This document shows, in pieces, positions 15,329-22,201 of a stretch of 64,000 bases of DNA (its first letter is position 1; each line of letters starts with the position of its first letter). The notes below the pieces were generated by a model. It had not been told where the DNA came from and did no database searches. It saw only the letters and a program-made list of their open reading frames with translations. Source of the stretch: Stenotrophomonas maltophilia (GTDB lineage Bacteria > Pseudomonadota > Gammaproteobacteria > Xanthomonadales > Xanthomonadaceae); NCBI RefSeq assembly GCF_003970865.1, contig NZ_RXLZ01000002.1, positions 62,001-126,000 on the forward strand. Direction: 5' to 3'. The position numbers and the translations under genes are program-made.

Positions 15329-16756
15329 ATGACGATCCTTTCCGCAGAAACGGAACGTCTGCTGGGCGAATTCGCCGGCAGGACCGACGTCACCAGCGAC
15401 CAGGTCGACAACCTGCGCAGCGTCATCGCGGGCTCGCCGGTGCTGGCAAAGCAGGTGGACGCCGCCATCGCGGCCGGCTACCTGGAACGCTTCGAACTGT
15501 TGCCCGCCACAAGCAATGCGGGTGGCACCTACGAGACCGGCACGAAATCCATCAACCTGCCCGCCAGCAGCTTGTCGACCCCGGCGGCACCGGACAGGTT
15601 CGACGCGGCCGAGGTTGCCTTTGTGCTCGGTCACGAGATCCAGCACGGCTTCAACGATGCTGATGTCGAGCGAGCCTACGTGCAGTTCGATGCCGACGTG
15701 GAGCAGATCGCAGGCCGTGCCACCAGCCATGATTACACCGAGGCCATCGGCACCCTGCTCGCCGCCAACCGCCGCGATGAGGCCTCCTCGAACATCGCAG
15801 GCTGGAATGCGCTGGTCAGCCAGGTACGTGCCAACAATCCGGACGCTACCCTGCGCGACCTGTATGAAGCCAGCACCCGCTCGACAGACGTCATCCAGTC
15901 GCGACCCGGCCCGCCGATCACCTATGCACCGCACCCGGAGCTGACCCTCAATGCGGACCTGACCATCTCCCCCACTGCAGCCAACATCGAGGGAATGGCC
16001 AGGCACTATTACGATCAGGGCGTCAGCACCGGCCTGGGCCATCATGGGAATTCGGACTACCAGAATTTCTACGGCGCCCAGGCGATCGAACTGGCCAGCG
16101 GATACGAGGCCGCGAATCCAGCGCCCGACGGCGTCAGCCGGATGGAAGTGAACATGAAGAAGCTGGGCCTGGACGAGCGCCTGCTGGAGCAGAACGGGCT
16201 CAACCTCGGCGAGGGCTCGCCCCCGCGCCAGCCCTACTTCGACACCAGCACCTCGCCGTCGACGCTGCATTACTTCGACCACACCGAAGGCACGCATGCA
16301 CATGTCCCCATCACCGCAAAGCAGGCCTCCACAGGTGATGCAATGGCGTTGCCGCTTGCGGAAGGCCGTGACCGTTCGCTGCACGAGCAGATCCGCGGCA
16401 AGGTAGCGGCGCTGGATGCTGCCAACGGACGCAGCTTCGATGCGTCCAGCGAGCGCCTGAGCGCCAGCCTGCTGGTGCTGGCCCGCGAAAACGGGTTGGA
16501 CCGGGTCGACCATGTGGTGCTCAGCCGCCAGACCGATGGCGCAGGCGCGGCGCAGAGCATCTTCGTGGTGAAGGGGCCGCTGGATGATCCGGCCTCGCTG
16601 CGCGCGTCATCGCCCACCGCCGAGGCCGCGCAACGCCCGGTGCAGGACAGCCTGGATACGCTTGCCGTGGTCAACCAGCGACAGGCCGATCAGGCCTTGC
16701 AGGAGCAGACCCGCACGCAGGTGCTGGAACAGCAGCGCGGTGCGCTGGCTCACTGA
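15329..16756 (+). CDS. Putative type IV secretion antibacterial effector: HExxH domain plus XVIPCD-like C terminus
   Basis: 475 residues, no signal peptide, start with GGGGAG eight bases upstream. The N-terminal domain has a zinc-peptidase-like site, VLGHEIQHGFN (His102, Glu103, His106), and a second conserved-looking block around residues 149-161 (RDEASSNIAGWNAL) that may give the third ligand, Glu151. The C-terminal ~120 residues (about 341-460) match the XVIPCD pattern that recruits proteins to VirD4 in Xanthomonadales: LPLAEGRDRSL, ARENGLDRVDHVVLSR, IFVVKG and PVQDSLDTLAVVN, followed by a Q-rich tail. Such proteins are injected into rival bacteria. The target (peptidoglycan or protein) is unknown. 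The gene upstream encodes a secreted protein, likely its immunity factor. Confidence 0.85.
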   Translation: MTILSAETERLLGEFAGRTDVTSDQVDNLRSVIAGSPVLAKQVDAAIAAGYLERFELLPATSNAGGTYETGTKSINLPASSLSTPAAPDRFDAAEVAFVLGHEIQHGFNDADVERAYVQFDADVEQIAGRATSHDYTEAIGTLLAANRRDEASSNIAGWNALVSQVRANNPDATLRDLYEASTRSTDVIQSRPGPPITYAPHPELTLNADLTISPTAANIEGMARHYYDQGVSTGLGHHGNSDYQNFYGAQAIELASGYEAANPAPDGVSRMEVNMKKLGLDERLLEQNGLNLGEGSPPRQPYFDTSTSPSTLHYFDHTEGTHAHVPITAKQASTGDAMALPLAEGRDRSLHEQIRGKVAALDAANGRSFDASSERLSASLLVLARENGLDRVDHVVLSRQTDGAGAAQSIFVVKGPLDDPASLRASSPTAEAAQRPVQDSLDTLAVVNQRQADQALQEQTRTQVLEQQRGALAH

Positions 16757-16826
16757 CGGTGAACGACATGGAGCCGCCGGGGCGCTCCCGGCGCTCCCTT
16801 GGCGGCACCCACGCTAGAATGCGCGC

Positions 16827-17603
16827 ATGCGCACCGTACATGCCCTCCGCTACATCACGCCCTTGCGGGAAGGTGGCTCCCTGCCGGCCGTGGTCGAGAC
16901 TGACGACGACGGCATGGCCGTGCTGAAATTCCGTGGCGCCGGCCAGGGCCCGAAGGCGTTGATCGCCGAGCTGATCGCCGGCGAGATGGCGCGCACGCTG
17001 GGCCTGCCGATTCCGGAGATCCTGTTCGTGGAGCTGGACCGCGAGTTCGCCCGCACCGAACCGGACCCGGAAATCCAGGAGCTGATCCGCGCCAGCGAGG
17101 GCCTGAACCTGGGCCTGGACTACCTGCCCGGCGCGATCAACTACGACCCGGCAGCGATGCCGGTGGATGCCGACCTGGCCTCGCGCATCGTCTGGTTCGA
17201 TGCGTTCACCAGCAATGTCGATCGCACCACGCGCAATCCCAACCTGATGGTGTGGCACCGCAGGCTGTATCTGATCGACCACGGTGCGGCCATGTACTTC
17301 CATCACGACTGGGCCAACGCCGGCGATGCCTGCGAAAAGCCGTTCGTGCTGATCCGCGACCATGTGCTGCTGTCATTCGCCAGCCGCATCGCCGAGGTGG
17401 ATGCCGAACTGGCCGCGCGCCTGACCGATGCCGAGATCGAGCGCATCGTCGGCCTGGTGCCGGACAGCTGGCTGGTGGACGAACCGGCGTTCGACAGCCC
17501 GCAGGCCTACCGGCAGGGCTATATCAACTACCTCAAGCACCGCCTGAAGGTGCGTGCGGTGTTCGTGCAGGAGGCCATCCGTGCCCACGCTGCACACGTA
17601 TGA
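16827..17603 (+). CDS. HipA-like kinase-domain protein
   Basis: 258 residues resembling the stand-alone HipA-like kinase family rather than full-length HipA toxin. Candidate kinase residues: Lys34 in VLKFRG (ATP binding), Glu48, the catalytic loop SNVDRTTRNPNLM (Asp132, Asn137), and LIDHGAAMY with Asp151 as the metal-binding DFG equivalent. No HipB-like DNA-binding partner is nearby. The last 23 bases overlap the start of a DUF3037 gene, and these two families are often found as neighbours, so they probably work together. Substrate is unknown. A toxin, a defence component or a housekeeping kinase are all possible. Confidence 0.82.
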   Translation: MRTVHALRYITPLREGGSLPAVVETDDDGMAVLKFRGAGQGPKALIAELIAGEMARTLGLPIPEILFVELDREFARTEPDPEIQELIRASEGLNLGLDYLPGAINYDPAAMPVDADLASRIVWFDAFTSNVDRTTRNPNLMVWHRRLYLIDHGAAMYFHHDWANAGDACEKPFVLIRDHVLLSFASRIAEVDAELAARLTDAEIERIVGLVPDSWLVDEPAFDSPQAYRQGYINYLKHRLKVRAVFVQEAIRAHAAHV

Positions 17604-17982
17604 CTATGCGGTCATCCGCGTGGTACCGCGGGTGGAACGCGAGGAGTTCATCAACGTCGGGGTGATCGTCTCCTGTCCTGGCGCGCGTCATCTGGAGGCG
17701 GCCATCGAGATCGATCCTGCGCGCCTGCAGGCCTTCGCGCCGGCGCTGGACCAGGAGGCGCTGCAGCCGTGGCTGGATGCGATCGTGGCCATCTGCCGCG
17801 GCGACGCCAGCGCCGGCCCCATCGCGCAGCTGCCCGCACGTGCGCGCTTTCATTTCCTCACCGCCAAGCGCAGCTCGGTCGTGCAGATGTCGAGCACGCA
17901 TGTCGGCCGCACGGCCGACCCGGCGGGTGTGGTGGAACACCTGATGACGAAGATGGTGCGGGTGCCGGCAGCAACCGGGTAA
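17581..17982 (+). CDS. DUF3037 domain protein, partner of the HipA-like kinase
   Basis: 133 residues from a GTG at 17581, supported by AGGAGG seven bases upstream inside the end of the kinase gene. It begins PTLHTYDYAVIRVVPRVERE and continues EFINVGVIVSCPGARHLEA, the typical opening of DUF3037 proteins. The function of the family is not known. Overlap with the kinase gene implies translational coupling. No signal peptide or membrane helix, so cytoplasmic. Confidence 0.85.
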   Translation: MPTLHTYDYAVIRVVPRVEREEFINVGVIVSCPGARHLEAAIEIDPARLQAFAPALDQEALQPWLDAIVAICRGDASAGPIAQLPARARFHFLTAKRSSVVQMSSTHVGRTADPAGVVEHLMTKMVRVPAATG

Positions 17983-17992
17983 CACCGACTGG

Positions 17993-18068
17993 GTAGAGTC
18001 GACCGCTGGTCGACTGCCGTTCGCGGGAAGATCGAAGAGCTCACGCTCCGCGCGATAGTCGACTCTAC
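17993..18068. repeat. SMAG palindrome pair
   Basis: GTAGAGTCGACCGCTGGTCGACT on the left and AGTCGACTCTAC on the right: GTAG head, inverted repeat, and the mirrored copy. It fills the gap between the DUF3037 gene and the convergent serine hydrolase gene and may serve as their shared 3' end. Confidence 0.85.
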
Positions 18069-18096
18069 CAAGCCGCCCCCGAGCCTCATGCCTTCG

Positions 18097-19527
18097 CTAC
18101 AGCGGCACTCTTCGCGCGATGTAGTTGACCACGTTGCCGATCGCATCCGGATCGACATTGGCCAGGCCGACAATCACATAACCCTGCGCGGGCAGCACCA
18201 CGATGGCACTGTTCGATCCGGGCGCACCGCCTTCGTGACCGTACTGGTGTTCCCTGCCCTCGCCCTGCACCACGAAGCCGAATCCGTACCAGCCCTTGTG
18301 GTTCTGCGCCGTGGTGGCCTGCTGCAGCAACGCAGGTGAGACCAGCTTCCCACTGCGCAATGCCTCGGCAAACGTCACCATGTCGCTCACCGTGCTGTAG
18401 CCACCGCCGGCTGACATGCCGCGCCAGGGCAGCGACTTCGTTTCACGAACCCATTGCCCATCCTTCTTCGTGTAGGCGACGGCACGCTGCGGGACGCTCG
18501 TTGTTTCCGGCTCGAAGCCGGTGCCGGTCATACCGGCCGGGCGCAGGATGTGCTCATCCACATACGCGTAGTACGACTGCCCCGAAACCGCTTCGATGAT
18601 GCGCCCCAATACGATGAAGCCATAGTTCGAATAGCTGTCCTGGCTGCCCGGCGTGAATTGCGGTGCATCCTTGGCAAAGCGCTGCACATAGTCATCCAGC
18701 GTCTTCAACGACGCGGAATACTGCTCGAAATCGTCGCCGAAGAAATCGCCCAAGCCACTGGTATGTGACAGCAGCTGGCGAACGATCACGCTGTTGGCAA
18801 CGGCCTTGTTCGGATAGTCCGGCAGGTGCTTGCCGATCGTGTCATCAAGACTGAGTTTGCCCTCCTGCACCAGCTGCAGGATGGCCACTGCGGTGAACAT
18901 CTTGTTGGAGGACGCCAGGCGGAACTGCGTATCCATGCCCACTGCAATTCCAGCGATGCGATCGGCCTCGCCACCGCGCCAGTCCAGTAGCACCTTGCCG
19001 TTCTGTGTAACCTGCAACGCGCCCGACAGCGCGTCCTGCGCCCGCAGCGCCTCCAGCTTTGCTGTGGCGTCCGCCATCAGCGCAGGCAATGCAACCCGTG
19101 CCGGCTTGTACTTGTCCGGCGTTTCAGTGCCCTCGATCTGGAACTGCTTCACGTGCGACGGATTGGCCGGGTCCATGACCGCCGTCACCCACATCGCACG
19201 TTCGCTCAGCTGGCCCCTCACCAGCAGCTTCGCCTGGCTCGGCCCGCTCTCGAGTATTTCCAGCACACTCAGCGGGCCTGTGCTCTCGCGGAACTCGAGA
19301 TAGTCCTTGGGAGTGCTGCCTTCCTGCTTCGCATATCTGTCGGCGAATGCCTGCAACGCCTCGAGGCTGCCTGCATTGAACGCCGCAAGCCAGTCATCGA
19401 TGGCATCCTGCGCACGTGGATGTTCGCGCTCGGAAGATGCTGCGCCAGCTGCCGGAAACGCCGATGTGGCCACAAGGACCAGACAGGCCAGCGCATTGCA
19501 GAGAAACAGGCGTCCAACAGCCCTCAT
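18097..19527 (-). CDS. Secreted serine hydrolase (class C beta-lactamase family)
   Basis: 476 residues with a signal peptide ending around AFPAAGAA. An N-terminal ~130-residue domain precedes the hydrolase fold. Active-site motifs are complete: SSNK with nucleophile Ser206 and Lys209, YSN at residues 299-301, and HEGG at about 431. This family includes AmpC, D,D-peptidases and esterases; the YSN rather than a canonical AmpC layout and the extra N-terminal domain point to an esterase or peptidase rather than a resistance enzyme. It lacks the TPR-like tail of the hydrolase at the left edge of the window. Confidence 0.9.
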   Translation of the reverse strand: MRAVGRLFLCNALACLVLVATSAFPAAGAASSEREHPRAQDAIDDWLAAFNAGSLEALQAFADRYAKQEGSTPKDYLEFRESTGPLSVLEILESGPSQAKLLVRGQLSERAMWVTAVMDPANPSHVKQFQIEGTETPDKYKPARVALPALMADATAKLEALRAQDALSGALQVTQNGKVLLDWRGGEADRIAGIAVGMDTQFRLASSNKMFTAVAILQLVQEGKLSLDDTIGKHLPDYPNKAVANSVIVRQLLSHTSGLGDFFGDDFEQYSASLKTLDDYVQRFAKDAPQFTPGSQDSYSNYGFIVLGRIIEAVSGQSYYAYVDEHILRPAGMTGTGFEPETTSVPQRAVAYTKKDGQWVRETKSLPWRGMSAGGGYSTVSDMVTFAEALRSGKLVSPALLQQATTAQNHKGWYGFGFVVQGEGREHQYGHEGGAPGSNSAIVVLPAQGYVIVGLANVDPDAIGNVVNYIARRVPL

Positions 19528-19591
19528 GGCAGCTCCTTTGCGGGTATCCCTGGACGCATCCTAGACGATGGGTCCGCCCGCCGCATCCACG

Positions 19592-20113
19592 CTAGGGACG
19601 CTGCCGCAACACCTCGACGGTGACGTTGAATGCCTCGATGCGATGCCATTCGCCCCGTTCGTACGGCAGCGATTCCCCCCCCATGCCGATCTGATACCGC
19701 ACCGCATCCGGACCTTCGCGCCAATAGTAGGGTGCACCGTTGCTCCAACCACAGCAGACATACCGCAACGCAGGCAGGCCGAATGTGGTGTGCAGATAGG
19801 CTTCGACCTGCACCGCTTGCGCGCCTGAAACGCGGTAGTGGGCTTCCATGGGTTTGATGTAGGACGCGTCATCCTGGCTGCAGCCTACATACTGCAGTCC
19901 CGGAGGCTTCCGGCCCATCGCCTGCAGGAAATCCTGGCATTCGATATCAGGTCGCGCCAGGCCATCCGCGCGCCCTTGCACCTCCCACTCGGCCAAGGCC
20001 TGCGCAGGCGTCTGTTGCGCAAGCACGCTGGCGCTGGAAAAGGACGCCAGCAGCAGGACGCGGGCGGCATGCTGCGGCAACGGAAGAGACATCACGGGGC
20101 GAGTCCTTCGCAT
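19592..20113 (-). CDS. Secreted cysteine-containing protein of unknown function (possibly DUF4952)
   Basis: 173 residues if started at 20113; an ATG at 20092 (MSLPLPQ) has AAGGA about 11 bases upstream and may be the true start. A signal peptide ends SSASVLAQ. The mature protein holds four cysteines (ECQDF, VGCSQD, and adjacent CC in YVCCGWSNG), suggesting disulphides in the periplasm. The pattern recalls DUF4952 proteins, but I am not sure. It is downstream of and on the same strand as a LysR gene. Confidence 0.68.
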   Translation of the reverse strand: MRRTRPVMSLPLPQHAARVLLLASFSSASVLAQQTPAQALAEWEVQGRADGLARPDIECQDFLQAMGRKPPGLQYVGCSQDDASYIKPMEAHYRVSGAQAVQVEAYLHTTFGLPALRYVCCGWSNGAPYYWREGPDAVRYQIGMGGESLPYERGEWHRIEAFNVTVEVLRQRP

Positions 20114-20143
20114 GGGAACACGGGAATGCTGATCGATGCCACG

Positions 20144-21049
20144 CTATCGCCTTGCCATCGTCTGCTCAGTAAATCGTGCCACGCAGAAGTCCAGGAAGCT
20201 GCGCAGCTTGGGTGTCAGCTGGCGATCGCGTGGGTACACCAGGTTGATCCAGGTGGATACCGGCACATGGTCCGGGAGCACTTCCACCAGCTCACCACGC
20301 GCCAGCGCGGCGGCAAGCATTTCGTAGGGTTGCAGGATCAATCCCAGACCACCCACGGCCGCTGTCAGCAGCGGCTCGGCCTGGTTGACCATGAAGCGAC
20401 TGGACACCGGCACGGTCAGCACGCTGCCATCGGCATCGCGGAAACTCCAGCGCGTGCGGATGATCGAATGCGCAAAGCCCAGGCACTCGTGCCGGCTCAG
20501 GTCATCGGGATGGGTGATGGCCGGGCGCGAAGCCAGATAGTCCGGCGAGGCGCACAGGACCAATGGATACGGCCCCAACCGCCGCGCCACCAGCCCGCTG
20601 TCGGCCAGATCGCCAGTGCGGAATACCAGGTCGTAGCCGTCCTCGACGATGTCCACCAGGCTGTTGGACAGATTCAGATCGACCTGCACGTCCGGGTACT
20701 GCTGCATGTAGGCCACCACCGCCGGGCCCAGTGCGTGCACGCCGAAGGTGACCGGTGCGCTGATGCGCAGGCGTCCCATCGGCCGCCCACGCGCCACTTC
20801 CGCCAATTGCTCGGCGCCCTCCACTTCCTCCAGGATCACCCTTGCCCGTGCCAGGTAGGCCTGGCCGAAGTCGGTCAGGCTCTGCTTGCGCGTGGTGCGG
20901 TTGAGCAGGCGCACGCCCAGGTGATGCTCCAGCGCCTGGATGTGCTTGCCGACCAGCTGCGGCGACAGGTCCAATGCCTCGGCAGCGGCGGCGAAGGAGC
21001 CGACCTCGGCCACCTTGGCGAAGGTCCGCAGGGGAACGATCAGGTCCAT
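20144..21049 (-). CDS. LysR-family transcriptional regulator
   Basis: 301 residues from the ATG at 21049; a TTG three codons upstream is also possible, and neither has a good ribosome site. The winged helix is LRTFAKVAEVGSFAAAAEAL and DLSPQLVGKHIQALEHHLGV. The C-terminal domain is of the DmlR/AaeR-like type (GRLRISAPVTFGVHALGP, YDLVFRTGDL). It is divergent from a quinone oxidoreductase gene 119 bases away and so probably regulates it, perhaps in response to quinones or electrophiles (inference). Confidence 0.92.
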   Translation of the reverse strand: MDLIVPLRTFAKVAEVGSFAAAAEALDLSPQLVGKHIQALEHHLGVRLLNRTTRKQSLTDFGQAYLARARVILEEVEGAEQLAEVARGRPMGRLRISAPVTFGVHALGPAVVAYMQQYPDVQVDLNLSNSLVDIVEDGYDLVFRTGDLADSGLVARRLGPYPLVLCASPDYLASRPAITHPDDLSRHECLGFAHSIIRTRWSFRDADGSVLTVPVSSRFMVNQAEPLLTAAVGGLGLILQPYEMLAAALARGELVEVLPDHVPVSTWINLVYPRDRQLTPKLRSFLDFCVARFTEQTMARR

Positions 21050-21052
21050 TGC

Positions 21053-21064
21053 AAACAATTGTTT
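21053..21064. promoter_or_regulatory. Perfect AT-rich palindrome in a lysR divergent gap
   Basis: AAACAATTGTTT, a perfect 12-bp palindrome directly upstream of the LysR start codon. It lies where a LysR autoregulatory site would be expected, though the classic T-N11-A form is not obvious. Confidence 0.4.
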
Positions 21065-21168
21065 TTCAATGAAACGCCAGATTACCCCTTATTCTGGTTG
21101 CAGACTACGCGCACAGTAGCGCTCACCCTTTCGCCGGCGCCCTCGTCGGCCCTTCCTCGGAGTCCCCC

Positions 21169-22158
21169 ATGAGCCAGGTTGTCCGCATCCACGAATATGG
21201 CACCGCCGACGTGCTGCGCATCGACGATATCGACGTTCCCGCCCCCTCCGCCGACGAAGTCCAGATCCGGGTCAAGGCGATCGGCCTGAACCGCGCCGAG
21301 GTGATGTTCCGCAACGGCGCCTATCTGCAGGAAGCGCAGTTCCCCAGCCGGCTGGGCTACGAAGCGGCCGGCGTGGTCGAAGCCATCGGCAGTGCGGTGA
21401 GCGGCTTCGCTGCAGGCGATGCGGTCAGCGTGATACCGCCGCTTGACATCGCGCGCTGGGGCACCTACGGCGAGCTGGCCAATGTGCCGGCACGACTGGT
21501 GGTCAAGCACCCGCAGGGGCTGGGCTTCGAAACGGCGGCCGCGGTGTGGATGCAGTACGTCACCGCCTGGGGCGCGCTGCTGGAGCAGGCGCATCTGTCC
21601 ACCGGGGATTTCGTCATCATCACCGCTGCCAGCAGCAGCGTCGGCCTGGCCGCGATCCAGATCGCCAATGCGGTGGGCGCCACGCCGATCGCGATCACCC
21701 GCGGCCCGGGCAAGCGCCAGGCCCTGCTCGAAGCCGGTGCCGCCCACGTCATCGCCACCCAGGAGCAGGATCTGGTGACCGAAGTGGCGCGCATCACCGG
21801 CGGCGCAGGTGCCCGCGTGGTGTTCGATCCGATCGGGGGCCCGCAGTTCGTGCCACTGACCGAAGCGATGGCCCGTGGCGGCATCCTGCTGGAATACGGC
21901 GCACTGAGCAGCGAGCCCACACCGTTCCCGTTGTTCAACGTGCTGGGCAAGTCGCTGACGCTGAAGGGCTATCTGTATTCGGAAATCGTTTCTGACGATG
22001 CCGCACTGGCCCGCGCCAAGGCGTTCATCGTCGATGGCCTGGACAAGGGCGCGCTGGCACCAAAGATCGCCAAGGTGTTCCCGTTCGCGCAGATCCAGGA
22101 GGCACACCGTTACCTGGAATCGAACGAGCAGATCGGCAAGGTGGTGGTGACGGTGTGA
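21169..22158 (+). CDS. Zinc-type/NADPH:quinone oxidoreductase family protein (MDR superfamily)
   Basis: 329 residues of the medium-chain dehydrogenase/reductase superfamily. The N-terminal GroES-like domain includes LNRAEVMFRNGAY and GYEAAGVVEAIGSAV; the cofactor domain has the nucleotide-binding stretch ITAASSSVGLAAIQIANAVG. The four structural-zinc cysteines of true alcohol dehydrogenases are absent, which points to the quinone reductase branch that uses NADPH. Probable role: reduction of quinones or reactive enones, with regulation by the divergent LysR protein. Cytoplasmic. Confidence 0.88.
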   Translation: MSQVVRIHEYGTADVLRIDDIDVPAPSADEVQIRVKAIGLNRAEVMFRNGAYLQEAQFPSRLGYEAAGVVEAIGSAVSGFAAGDAVSVIPPLDIARWGTYGELANVPARLVVKHPQGLGFETAAAVWMQYVTAWGALLEQAHLSTGDFVIITAASSSVGLAAIQIANAVGATPIAITRGPGKRQALLEAGAAHVIATQEQDLVTEVARITGGAGARVVFDPIGGPQFVPLTEAMARGGILLEYGALSSEPTPFPLFNVLGKSLTLKGYLYSEIVSDDAALARAKAFIVDGLDKGALAPKIAKVFPFAQIQEAHRYLESNEQIGKVVVTV

Positions 22159-22201
22159 TCCAGCGTCATGCAATGGGGGTGGATCACCGCCCCCGTTGCG
22201 G

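Noticed and set aside
16827-17603. Classic HipBA toxin-antitoxin module
   Set aside because: The kinase is about 180 residues shorter than HipA and no helix-turn-helix HipB gene is adjacent; the partner is DUF3037 instead.
18097-19527. Chromosomal beta-lactamase conferring resistance
   Set aside because: Motifs fit the broad class C-like hydrolase family, but the extra N-terminal domain and absence of an ampR neighbour give no support for a resistance role.
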